This document shows, in pieces, positions 9,489-17,433 of a stretch of DNA of 64,000 nt. This stretch comes from Candidatus Aminicenantota bacterium. Lineage in GTDB: Bacteria; Acidobacteriota; Aminicenantia; Aminicenantales; Aminicenantaceae. Below the pieces are notes generated by a model that was not told the origin of the DNA, did no database searches, and saw nothing but the letters and a program-made list of their open reading frames with translations. The position numbers and the translations under genes were made by a program. The stretch is from the NCBI GenBank assembly GCA_030612445.1, contig JAUWNW010000001.1:8001-72000 (forward strand), read 5' to 3'. The stretch's first letter is position 1. Each line of letters begins with the position of its first letter.

Positions 9489-9518
9489 AGTATATATCAC
9501 CTCTATGCCTTGTGTCAA
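9489..9518 (-). promoter_or_regulatory. Promoter for the aldolase-chorismatase pair
   Basis: On the minus strand: TTGACA at 9518-9513, 18-nt spacer, TATACT at 9494-9489, in the 114-nt gap after aroC. It gives a leader of about 68 nt and makes the last two genes a transcription unit that can be expressed apart from the shikimate genes. Confidence 0.65.
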
Positions 9519-9528
9519 TCTTCAGGGC

Positions 9529-10503
9529 CTAGAGTTGCCCTATGAGGCTAAAATCTGCCAGTACTACTGCTGTGACTGCTTCGATTATAACCGGCAGCCT
9601 TAGAGCTATACAGGCATCGTGGCGTCCCTGTACAGAGATTGTCTCTGGTTTTCCGGTTATCATGTTTACAGTCTCCTGTTCTTTTTTGATGCTGGAAGGG
9701 GGTTTGACTGCTACCCTGAAGAACATCTCATTGCTGTTTGTAATTCCGCCATTTATACCCCCGCTGTGGTTGGTCTCTGTCTTGCCGCTTTTATTTAAGA
9801 TTATGTCATTACATTCGCTGCCTGTCATACGGCTGCAGGCAAATCCTGAGCCGAATTCAATGCCTTTGATTCCAGGTACAGCAAAGGCCAGATGGCTTAT
9901 CTGGGATTCAACTGAGTCAAAAAAGGGTTCTCCCCACCCAGCTGGAAGCCCGGTAGTGCGGCACTCAACTATGCCTCCGATAGAGTCATCTTTTTGAAGA
10001 GCTAAGTTTACTGCCTTTTCAATATCCCGGCTGCCGCCCACTTCTGTTACTGTGGCGCAGATAGTTGCTGGGGAGATCAGCTTTTTAGCGACTACTCCGG
10101 CTGCTACCAGGGGCGCTGTGAGCCTGCCTGAAAAATGGCCGCTTCCCCTGTAGTCATTAAAGCCTCTATATTTTTGGTACGCTACAAGGTCAGCTTGTCC
10201 GGGGCGGGGGAGGTCTTTTGCGGCATCATAGTCCTCAGAGCGTACATCTTGATTTTCAAAAATGATCGTAAGGGGAGCGCCTGTTGTCCTATTATTAAAA
10301 ATGCCTGAGATGACCTTGGGGATATCCGGTTCCCGCCGTAGGGTTGTACCTTTTGTCTTTGCCTGCCTCCGTTTCAAGTCCAAGGTAAAATCTTTTTCAG
10401 AAATTGGCACTCCGGCAGGGCATCCGTCAATCGTAATGCCGATATTTTTTCCATGAGATTCGCCGAACAAGCTTATGCGAAAAAATCTTCCAAAGGAATT
10501 CAT
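9529..10503 (-). CDS. aroC: Chorismate synthase with Gln replacing the RPGHAD histidine
   Basis: Converts EPSP to chorismate using reduced FMN, the last shikimate step. Conserved blocks include FGESHG (H17), TLRREPD, FENQDVRSEDYD, YRGSGHFSGR and NDHS-type C-terminal features. At 324 residues it is somewhat shorter than typical AroC (about 350-390). The usual RPGHAD motif reads RPGQAD: codon CAA at 10197-10195 (minus) gives Gln103 where an active-site histidine is expected. The start overlaps the aroA stop as ATGA, indicating coupled translation. Confidence 0.95.
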   Translation of the reverse strand: MNSFGRFFRISLFGESHGKNIGITIDGCPAGVPISEKDFTLDLKRRQAKTKGTTLRREPDIPKVISGIFNNRTTGAPLTIIFENQDVRSEDYDAAKDLPRPGQADLVAYQKYRGFNDYRGSGHFSGRLTAPLVAAGVVAKKLISPATICATVTEVGGSRDIEKAVNLALQKDDSIGGIVECRTTGLPAGWGEPFFDSVESQISHLAFAVPGIKGIEFGSGFACSRMTGSECNDIILNKSGKTETNHSGGINGGITNSNEMFFRVAVKPPSSIKKEQETVNMITGKPETISVQGRHDACIALRLPVIIEAVTAVVLADFSLIGQL

Positions 10504-11747
10504 ATGACTTTTCCTCCCATAGATCTTAAATCATTATAAAATCCGGGATATGATTTGGAAACAGCCTGCCAATTTTCTATCTTAACACCCTGCCGGGAAA
10601 AAAGCCCGGCAATAGCGCCTGCCATAGCTATTCTGTGGTCATTGTGTGAATCAATCATACCGCCTTTGATTTTTTTGCCATTTATTTTCATTCGGTCTCC
10701 ATCAATGCTGATATCAGCTCCGATCTTTGAAAATTCTGATACTAGAGTTTCTGCTCTGTTACTTTCTTTATGCTTTAATCTGCCCACCCCTGCTATAACA
10801 CTGCGGCCTTTACAGCAGCAGGCTAAAGCTGTAAGGGGAGGGAAAAGGTCAGGGCACTCTGTAGCATCGAAATTAAAGGCGTCCAGGCGCTTATGTTTTA
10901 CTTCCACGGTATCATGTGATGTCGATATCTCTGCTCCTGCTGCTTCCAGAACGCCTAATATATTTTTGTCAGCTTGAAGGGAATCAGGATAAAGGTTTTT
11001 AATTTTTATCCTTCCTTTTACAGCGCCTGCTACAAGGAAAAAAGCCGCTCCTGACCAGTCGCCTTCTATTATATAGTTTGTACTATGATAGCTCTGATTG
11101 CCCGGCACGGAGAAAAAACTAAAGTCCTTTTGGGAGGATATTGTTATGCCTGATCGCTCCAGCAGATTGAGGGTCATTTCCACATAGGGCCTGCTTTTCA
11201 GTCCTATGACAGTGAGCTCAGAGTCCTCTTTACAGAGAGGGAGCGTCATTAGCAGGCCGGTTAAGAACTGCGAACTTGTAGATCCATCCAGGTTGACTTT
11301 TCCACCTTTTATCCGGCCTTTGACTTGGATGGGAGCTAAGCCGTTATCGGTTAAGCAGTATGTTCCCAGTTTTCTAAGAGGCTCTTCCATCATGCCCATT
11401 GGCCGGGATTTTAAAGACCTTGATCCTGTGATAGTGACGACCTGGTTAAACAGGGCAGCGACTGGAGTGAATAGACGCATACACAGCCCTGACTCGTTGC
11501 AGTGCAGGATGCTTTTTTTTAGATTTAATCCTCCTGTGACCTTAATTGTTCTGTTATCCTTTTTTATGTCTGCTCCCAGAGCTTCAATGATCTGAATCGC
11601 TGTGAGAGAGTCGTCACATTCGGAGGGATTGCTGATCTGGGATATTCCCTCATTCAACAGCGATGCTGCTACTGCCCGGATCATCATGCTTTTAGAAGGA
11701 GGAGCAGACAAAACGCCCTTGATTTCTGATGAATTAATCTGTTTCAT
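10500..11747 (-). CDS. aroA: 3-phosphoshikimate 1-carboxyvinyltransferase (EPSP synthase)
   Basis: Condenses shikimate-3-phosphate with PEP. The 415-residue protein has the N-terminal substrate loop APPSKSMMIRA, the ESGLCMRLF block in place of the more common NAGT/SGT form, DGSTSSQFLTGLL, HKESNRAETL and the C-terminal NDHRIAMAGAIAG. Both lobes of the inverted-alpha/beta barrel are present. The start lies 14 nt inside the aroE-aroK gene and the stop overlaps the aroC start, so it sits in the middle of a compressed operon. Confidence 0.95.
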   Translation of the reverse strand: MKQINSSEIKGVLSAPPSKSMMIRAVAASLLNEGISQISNPSECDDSLTAIQIIEALGADIKKDNRTIKVTGGLNLKKSILHCNESGLCMRLFTPVAALFNQVVTITGSRSLKSRPMGMMEEPLRKLGTYCLTDNGLAPIQVKGRIKGGKVNLDGSTSSQFLTGLLMTLPLCKEDSELTVIGLKSRPYVEMTLNLLERSGITISSQKDFSFFSVPGNQSYHSTNYIIEGDWSGAAFFLVAGAVKGRIKIKNLYPDSLQADKNILGVLEAAGAEISTSHDTVEVKHKRLDAFNFDATECPDLFPPLTALACCCKGRSVIAGVGRLKHKESNRAETLVSEFSKIGADISIDGDRMKINGKKIKGGMIDSHNDHRIAMAGAIAGLFSRQGVKIENWQAVSKSYPGFYNDLRSMGGKVI

Positions 11748-13041
11748 ATCTTATCCTTTCACAGATATTGTCAGATTTGCTTGTTTCAGTGTCAATAACC
11801 ATATCTGATATCCCGGCATAATAGGGCATTCTGCTTGATAAAATTCTTTTTGCGCTTGTTTCGGGTGTTTTTTGATCCAATATAGGGCGGGAATTGATGT
11901 CAATCCGTTTTAAAGCTGCCGGAACGGAAATCCAGAGCCATATTATATAGCAATTCTCTTTGATAATACTGCGGCTTTTTTTGTCCAGAACAGCCCCTCC
12001 CCCTAAAGAAAAGACTGTGCTGGGGGAAGAGGGGATGATTTTTGAGATCATGTTTTTTTCGATCTTTCGAAAACCAGCTGCATTTTTTTGTTTGAATATC
12101 TCAGGAATTGTTTTTCCGTATGATTTTATTATTTCAGCATCTATGTCAACAAATTTGCGTTCGGTTTTTTCCGCCAGCAGTCTTCCAACAGTAGATTTTC
12201 CGCTGCCCATAAAGCCGATAAGGGCGATATTAGTTTTATGATGATTTTCTTCAATAAAAGCGCTTCTCTTTATTTTGTCGTAGAGTTTAGGCGGGACAAC
12301 CTGTCCTGTGAACCGGAAAAATGCGGGAAAGGCTTGATAGATGAGCCATTCCCGGCCGTCAATTGTACGGCATCCTTTTGCCCTTGCTGTTTGGAGCAGA
12401 TAAGGGTCCCGGTAATTAGCGTCCAGGACGGTAAGTCCTTCTTTGAGATAATTCGGTTTGATCTTATTCTGCCGGGCGGGAATACAGGATATCAGCAGGT
12501 TGCTGTTTCTAATCACCTCTTTGGCTTTGGCAATGGGAGTGTGTTCGCATCCCAATTTCCGGGCGGCATTTATTGCGTTTTCTTCTGTCCGGTTTATCAG
12601 AACTACTCTTTCGGCTCCTGACTTAAGCAGGCTGTAGGCGGCAGCCCGGGCCGCACCTCCGGCGCCTAGTACTACAGCTCTGGTATTCCTGAATCTTATG
12701 CCATGTTTTTTCAGTGAATCGATGACGCCGATAAAATCAGTATTATATCCCCGGAATTTTCCGTTTTTGACCGTTACTGTATTAACGGCTTCGATTGCGA
12801 GGCTGGGTTCGTCGATATCATCTAAGTGTTTCATAATGCTCTGTTTAAAAGGTGAGGTTATATTAAAGCCGCTTAAATTGAGGGAGCGGGCAGTTCTGAG
12901 GATTTCCTCTTCAGCATCAACAGAGATACAGACATAGTCTGCGTTCAGGTCAAAATAATTAAACAGGTACTTGAATATCTGCGGACTCCGGCTGTGCATA
13001 ACCGGTTTTCCAAACACTGCAAAAAGTTTTTTATCTGCCAT
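11734..13041 (-). CDS. Bifunctional shikimate dehydrogenase / shikimate kinase (AroE-AroK fusion)
   Basis: 435 residues with two complete enzymes. Residues 1-265 are AroE: SRSP substrate loop, NITSPFK with the catalytic Lys, GYNTDFIGV, and the NADP-binding VLGAGGAARAA. Residues from about 268 are AroK: GFMGSGKSTVG Walker A, FVDIDAEI, GFRKIEKNM, SLGGGAVLD, a lid-type SRPILDQ and RMPYYAGISDMVID. Together they reduce dehydroshikimate and phosphorylate shikimate, handing the product to the following aroA. The stop overlaps aroA by 14 nt. Fusions of shikimate enzymes are known in other lineages; this pairing is clear here. Confidence 0.93.
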   Translation of the reverse strand: MADKKLFAVFGKPVMHSRSPQIFKYLFNYFDLNADYVCISVDAEEEILRTARSLNLSGFNITSPFKQSIMKHLDDIDEPSLAIEAVNTVTVKNGKFRGYNTDFIGVIDSLKKHGIRFRNTRAVVLGAGGAARAAAYSLLKSGAERVVLINRTEENAINAARKLGCEHTPIAKAKEVIRNSNLLISCIPARQNKIKPNYLKEGLTVLDANYRDPYLLQTARAKGCRTIDGREWLIYQAFPAFFRFTGQVVPPKLYDKIKRSAFIEENHHKTNIALIGFMGSGKSTVGRLLAEKTERKFVDIDAEIIKSYGKTIPEIFKQKNAAGFRKIEKNMISKIIPSSPSTVFSLGGGAVLDKKSRSIIKENCYIIWLWISVPAALKRIDINSRPILDQKTPETSAKRILSSRMPYYAGISDMVIDTETSKSDNICERIRYETD

Positions 13042-13048
13042 TTTTATA

Positions 13049-13699
13049 CTATTGTAAATACTCTACGTTAAGAATTTTAAAAATTTTTTCAAGATTTATT
13101 TTATCAAGCTGGCCCGCTGCTGTTTCTTTACCGCTTGAAAGGGATGCGTAGGTAAAAGGGCTTCCCAGAATAGGCGCTGCGATGCGGGTGACTTTCCCCT
13201 TTTCCCCCATTCCGATCACTACCAGGGGGCGGCTGTCTAATAAAAGTCCCAGAAGGATGATGCTTTCACGGTCAGAGTGGACCATGCAGGCTATTTTAGC
13301 TATATCAGCGCCGGAAACAAAGCATTCCTCAATAATATTGCGCAGTTTTGTTTCATCAGGTGTAGTTTTAAAATTATGGTAGGAAACAATAACCTTACAG
13401 CCTGCTGACCTGGCTTTTTCCAGAACCATTTTTTTTATCCCTTCGTCCGATCCTAATCCTATATCTACATAAGCGGCCCCGGCAGATATGGCGGTGGTTA
13501 GAAGAGTTTGTCTTTTTTGGTCAGATATTTTACCGGGCCGGCAGGTTGCAATCAGCCGGGTGGGTTGAGAGAATATTTTTTTTATATCTGGGATTTGAGG
13601 TCTTTCCATCCTGTCGATCCGGATCTCGGCAAAATCGACATCTTTTAGGGCCTTTATATTTTCTTCCGGAGTTTTTTCAGCAATGCTTACACAGATCAT
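13049..13699 (-). CDS. aroD: Type I 3-dehydroquinate dehydratase
   Basis: Schiff-base enzyme converting 3-dehydroquinate to 3-dehydroshikimate. The 216-residue protein shows AEIRIDRM, LIATCRP, IVSYHNF with catalytic His108, and ADIAKIA with the Schiff-base Lys135; the C-terminal GSPFTYASL is also typical. The start lies 23 nt inside the aroB 3' end, and only 7 nt separate its stop from the aroE-aroK start. Confidence 0.95.
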   Translation of the reverse strand: MICVSIAEKTPEENIKALKDVDFAEIRIDRMERPQIPDIKKIFSQPTRLIATCRPGKISDQKRQTLLTTAISAGAAYVDIGLGSDEGIKKMVLEKARSAGCKVIVSYHNFKTTPDETKLRNIIEECFVSGADIAKIACMVHSDRESIILLGLLLDSRPLVVIGMGEKGKVTRIAAPILGSPFTYASLSSGKETAAGQLDKINLEKIFKILNVEYLQ

Positions 13700-14714
13700 G
13701 GATATATTCCCCCAGCTCCTTATAGGACATTTTATTTACTTCCGCCTTGCCGATTCCTGCTAATAAGACAAAATAAATCTCCTCTCCTGTGCGTTTTTTG
13801 TCTTTTTTTATGGCTTCAAGCAGCGGCTCGCTGTCAGCCGGAAGTTTGAATGGAAGCCTGAAATTTTGCAGCAGCGATTCAATGCGCCTGGTATCATAAA
13901 GGGAAAGAGTTCCTCTGGCTTTGGATATTCTGGCGGCAGCTGCCATTCCTATACTAACAGCTTCACCATGGGGCAGATGGAGTGTTTTTTCGATCGCATG
14001 TCCCAGAGTATGGCCAAAATTAAGTTTTCTTCTCCCGCCTGCTTCCAGAGCGTCGGCTGAGACGATATCAGCTTTTATTTTGATAGACTCTTCTATTATT
14101 TTTTCGGTTATGTTGGGTTTTAGTGAGAGTAAAGAATTCCAGTCTTTTTCCAGAAGGTTAAAGAGGGAGGGGTTCTTGATCAGGGCGTGTTTAATAACTT
14201 CGGCGATCCCACAGAGCAGTTCTTTTTCTGGCAGAGTGTTAAGAAGGCTGAAGTCGGAGAGAATGAACTGCGGATGGCTGAAAACTCCAACTATGTTTTT
14301 ATACCCTAATAAGTTGACGCCGTTTTTTCCACCGATGGCGGCATCGACCTGGGCCAGCAGAGTTGACGGGACAAAACCGAATTGAAGGCCGCGCATATAG
14401 GTGGAAGCGGCAAAACCTGTAATGTCGCAGACAATTCCTCCCCCTATGCCGATGACAAGTGAGGAGCGGTCGAGCTCAAGCTCAAGAAACCTCTGCAGGA
14501 TTTTATTTATTGTGCTTAAATTTTTTATTTGCTCCCCGGTCCCGATTTCAATTATTTCTGATTCAGGAAAGAGGTGGCCGTGGAGCTGGCGCACATTATT
14601 GTCTGTGATTATCACACTTTTTTTTGCTTTAATATAATTTGATAAGTTTTTAACAGATTCTCCCAGAAGAATCCGGCTGCTTCCATTGGAAGCCTCTATT
14701 TTTATCTCTTTCAA
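13677..14714 (-). CDS. aroB: 3-dehydroquinate synthase
   Basis: NAD- and metal-dependent cyclisation of DAHP to 3-dehydroquinate. Motifs: VIGIGGGIVCDITGFAAS, MRGLQFGFVPSTLLAQVDA, GGKNGVN, CGIAEVIKHALI, LNFGHTLGHAIE and HGEAVSIGMAAA, holding the metal ligands Glu and two His. The longest frame starts at 14801, but a good promoter (14763-14791) lies inside that extension. A GGAG site precedes the TTG at 14714, so that start is preferred and gives about 345 residues. First gene of the operon aroB-aroD-aroEK-aroA-aroC; DAHP synthase is not in this window. Confidence 0.93.
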   Translation of the reverse strand: MKEIKIEASNGSSRILLGESVKNLSNYIKAKKSVIITDNNVRQLHGHLFPESEIIEIGTGEQIKNLSTINKILQRFLELELDRSSLVIGIGGGIVCDITGFAASTYMRGLQFGFVPSTLLAQVDAAIGGKNGVNLLGYKNIVGVFSHPQFILSDFSLLNTLPEKELLCGIAEVIKHALIKNPSLFNLLEKDWNSLLSLKPNITEKIIEESIKIKADIVSADALEAGGRRKLNFGHTLGHAIEKTLHLPHGEAVSIGMAAAARISKARGTLSLYDTRRIESLLQNFRLPFKLPADSEPLLEAIKKDKKRTGEEIYFVLLAGIGKAEVNKMSYKELGEYIHDLCKHC

Positions 14715-14762
14715 TAACAAATCTCCGTGAAGCCTGTTTGGCCGAGCTGACTTTCTCCTTAG

Positions 14763-14791
14763 CTTATAGCATTGTAAAAGAATAAGGTCAA
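14763..14791 (-). promoter_or_regulatory. Promoter of the shikimate operon
   Basis: On the minus strand: TTGACC at 14791-14786, 17-nt spacer, TATAAG at 14768-14763 (five of six matches in each box). It lies downstream of the longest possible aroB start, which is the main reason to prefer the TTG start at 14714. Confidence 0.6.
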
Positions 14792-14824
14792 TTATAGACA
14801 TTGCTGGAGTTCCCCCAATTTTTT

Positions 14825-14890
14825 AAACTTACAGGAGATGTAAGGCATGGATACAGGTAAGTCCCTTCCTGAGCTCGTGAATAATCCAGG
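14825..14890. repeat. Copy of repeat R2 followed by a left-end remnant of the dispersed element (E2)
   Basis: 14825-14864 begins AAACTTACAGGAGATGTAAG and matches 19246-19285 with about six differences; CTTACA/TGTAAG can pair. Immediately after it, 14872-14890 reads AGCTCGTGAATAATCCAGG, which on the minus strand is the left end of the element family (CCTGGATTATTCACGAG). No core follows. Both lie in the divergent aroB/VWA interval. Confidence 0.65.
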
Positions 14891-14960
14891 CAAGTTGACC
14901 TGGTTCTTTTTACAGCTTTTCCTTGAAAAAATGGCTTCCCATTTACTGTCTTTTTTTATT

Positions 14961-14990
14961 TTGACTTTAATGATGAATATTACGTATAAT
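14961..14990 (+). promoter_or_regulatory. Promoter for the VWA-related gene
   Basis: TTGACT at 14961-14966, 18-nt spacer, consensus TATAAT at 14985-14990. Only 13 nt separate the -10 box from the ATG at 15004, so the transcript leader would be very short. Confidence 0.65.
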
Positions 14991-15003
14991 TGATGCAGGG
15001 CAA

Positions 15004-16233
15004 ATGAGGAAAATATTATTTCTTCCCGTGTTTATTCTACTATGCCTCTCTGTTTTTGCTCAGCAGATTTCTGAAGAAGCTGTAGTCCTTAATGTGGAAG
15101 TACCGGTACGGGTATTTCAAGGGAATACTTTTATTGATAATCTGACAATTAATGATTTTGAAGTATTTGAAGACGGAAAAGAACAAAGGATCGAAGCTGT
15201 TTACCTGGTAAAAAAAAGAAGCATAGAGAGGAGTGAGGAAAAAAAGAGATTTACACCGGATACTGCCCGCAACTTTTATCTTTTTTTTGAAATAAGTGAA
15301 TATTCAGCTAAAATTGGGGAAGCTGTGTATAATTTTGTTCACAATGTCATTGACCCCGGGGATTTGTTGACAATTGTAACTCCTATGAAGACATACAGAT
15401 TGCGAGGTAAAGCTCTGGAAGTGAAATCGAGAGAAGAGATAACTGAGCAGTTAAAGGGATTGATGAGAAGAGATATCCTGCTTGGGAATTCCGAATATAG
15501 AAATTCGATCAGAGAATTATCCGCGCTTGCAGGATTGATGAGTGCAACTATGAGCCAGGATGAAACTTTGCGTGTCAATACGGATTTATTTTCAGAGGAA
15601 GATAATAAAGAGAATGAATCTTTTAGGGAGCAGCTTATTCGGTATCAGGAGCTTATTTCCCGCTTGGAAAACTTAAGAAAGATCGACCAGGGAAAGCTAC
15701 TTGATTTTGCCGAATACTTAAGGGACAGGGAAGGACAGAAGTATGTTTTTCTTTTTTACCAGCGGGAATACATTCCTCAGATCGAGCCGAGTATTTTAAA
15801 CCAGTTCCTTAGTGTTTACCAGGACAGCCCGGATATACAGATGAATATTTCCAATCTTTTTGATTTTTATAGGCGGGATCCTCTGATTGATATTGAACAA
15901 GTAAAAAAGATTTATGCTGATGCATCCATAGCCATCCATTTTTTGTTTTTCACCCCGGTTGTTCAAAAAACGCTTGGGATAGTTTTTCAGGAAAGGTCTG
16001 AAGATATATACAGCACTTTTAGCCAAATGGCCCGTTCAACCGGAGGCTTTATAGACAGCTCAGCTAACCCTGACAGCTTGTTGAAAAAGGCAATAGATTC
16101 CTCGAGGAATTACTATTTGCTTTATTATTCTCCCAAAAATTATACAAGAGATGAAAAGTTTAAAAACATTAATGTTAGAGTAAAAAATAAAAAATATCGG
16201 ATTATGCACCGGGTGGGATATTTTGCCAACTAA
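15004..16233 (+). CDS. Secreted VWFA-related protein (Acidobacteria-type), degenerate MIDAS
   Basis: 409 residues with a signal peptide (ILFLPVFILLCLSVFAQQ). The N-terminus resembles the Acidobacterial VWFA-related family: VLNVEVPVRVFQGNTFIDNL then INDFEVFEDGKEQ, a short carboxypeptidase-regulatory-like or Ig-like module before a VWA fold. At the position where VWA domains carry the metal-binding DxSxS, this protein reads FFEISEYSAK, so the MIDAS seems lost. The C-terminus (TGGFIDSSANPDSLLKKAI, then YYLLYYSPKN) is family-typical. Likely periplasmic or surface adhesion or scaffolding; the ligand is unknown. The stop overlaps the convergent gene by 4 nt. Confidence 0.75.
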   Translation: MRKILFLPVFILLCLSVFAQQISEEAVVLNVEVPVRVFQGNTFIDNLTINDFEVFEDGKEQRIEAVYLVKKRSIERSEEKKRFTPDTARNFYLFFEISEYSAKIGEAVYNFVHNVIDPGDLLTIVTPMKTYRLRGKALEVKSREEITEQLKGLMRRDILLGNSEYRNSIRELSALAGLMSATMSQDETLRVNTDLFSEEDNKENESFREQLIRYQELISRLENLRKIDQGKLLDFAEYLRDREGQKYVFLFYQREYIPQIEPSILNQFLSVYQDSPDIQMNISNLFDFYRRDPLIDIEQVKKIYADASIAIHFLFFTPVVQKTLGIVFQERSEDIYSTFSQMARSTGGFIDSSANPDSLLKKAIDSSRNYYLLYYSPKNYTRDEKFKNINVRVKNKKYRIMHRVGYFAN

Positions 16234-17420
16234 AATTCAAAGCCCAGGCCGGCTCCGATATGAAATCCGCTGATATCAACTTCTGTTTCCCTGACATTGA
16301 TAAGGCAGTAGCGGTAATGAGCATACGCGTCTAACACCAGGTTTTCTGCGATTTTAAGAAAACATCCCGTCTGCCCGATAAAACCTATCTTTTTTTCTTT
16401 TATCTCTTCTGAATCATATAATTCTTTATATTGATGGTATGCGACTCCCCCTCCGATATAGGGATTGACCGCTCCTTTATTGAACCGCAATTTAAAGCCA
16501 GCTTCAAGGGGTATCAGTCTGATTTTGCGGTCCTGGGCTGTGTCTCCCTCAAGGCTTGGTTTGCTGAAATTTTTGATAGCAAGCCAGAATTCTAAGGAAT
16601 TTGTCACTCCGATATTCAATTCCGCACCTTCCATCAGGCCGTTGCCGAATGTATCCTTGAATTCTCCTTCCGCTGGTTGAAAGTAATTACCAGTGACCTC
16701 GATCCGTACAAACCTCTTTTCCTGCCTGGCTCTTTTGTCCTGCATTTCTTTGAGGATTGTCAGAGTGTCATCCAGTTTTACCTGCAATTTGTCTAATTTT
16801 TCATTGACGCTGGCTGCAGTGTCCTTGACTTCCTTAATTTCCTCTTTTATTTCTTTAATGTCCTCATTTTTTAGGGAGGATTTTACTGCTGCGGCTTTTG
16901 CCTCAGTTATTTTTTTTGCTTCAGCTTTTATTTCCTGCAGTTTCCGGGATTTTTCCTCTTTTGACTTCTGTTCTTCAGTTTTTTCCTTCCGGAAAGTGAT
17001 TTTAAGCCCTTTTTCTGTTTTTGTTATCTTATAAGGAGAAAGTTTATCCTTAAGATCGAATACTAGTCTGGCGATATCGGTTTTGAACATTCCGGCGCGG
17101 ATAGTCTTAATACTGAAATCATTCACCTCAAAATGCCTGTCAGATAGAATATCTTCGATATTTTTTAAATCTAAAACAATACGGTGGGGATCAGATAATT
17201 CAAAATGGCTGTAAGATGTATAGGGCCCGAAGATGATATCGACTTCCAGGGTGTTCTCTTCTCTGGTAAGGGTAATTTTATTAAGCAGGCCGATTTCTTT
17301 ATTAACATTTTTTGCCTCAGATAAAGCAGGTATAAATGATGAAGCTGAGAAAAGAATTATACAGGACAGGATAGATATTTTTCTTTTAAACATTTTGGGT
17401 TCCCAAAAAACTTTCTTCAT
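16230..17420 (-). CDS. Outer-membrane protein with AMIN domain, coiled coil and C-terminal beta-barrel
   Basis: About 396 residues. A GGAAG ribosome site favours the ATG at 17420. A signal peptide covers roughly 1-35. Residues 45-135 look like an AMIN domain (SHFELSDPHRIVLDLKNIED, and ARLVFDLKDKLSPYKI), a fold found in secretins and amidases and thought to bind periplasmic partners or peptidoglycan. Residues 140-230 are a charged coiled coil rich in Lys/Glu. The last ~160 residues alternate like a small porin barrel and end GAGLGFEF with the terminal Phe used for Bam recognition. It may tether envelope layers, but function is not known. It lies 13 nt downstream of glnS. Confidence 0.7.
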   Translation of the reverse strand: MKKVFWEPKMFKRKISILSCIILFSASSFIPALSEAKNVNKEIGLLNKITLTREENTLEVDIIFGPYTSYSHFELSDPHRIVLDLKNIEDILSDRHFEVNDFSIKTIRAGMFKTDIARLVFDLKDKLSPYKITKTEKGLKITFRKEKTEEQKSKEEKSRKLQEIKAEAKKITEAKAAAVKSSLKNEDIKEIKEEIKEVKDTAASVNEKLDKLQVKLDDTLTILKEMQDKRARQEKRFVRIEVTGNYFQPAEGEFKDTFGNGLMEGAELNIGVTNSLEFWLAIKNFSKPSLEGDTAQDRKIRLIPLEAGFKLRFNKGAVNPYIGGGVAYHQYKELYDSEEIKEKKIGFIGQTGCFLKIAENLVLDAYAHYRYCLINVRETEVDISGFHIGAGLGFEF

Positions 17421-17433
17421 CAAAACTTCCTTT

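Noticed and set aside
13677-14801. Longer aroB starting at 14801
   Set aside because: The added 29 residues are unlike AroB, and a well-formed promoter lies inside that stretch; the TTG at 14714 has a GGAG site.
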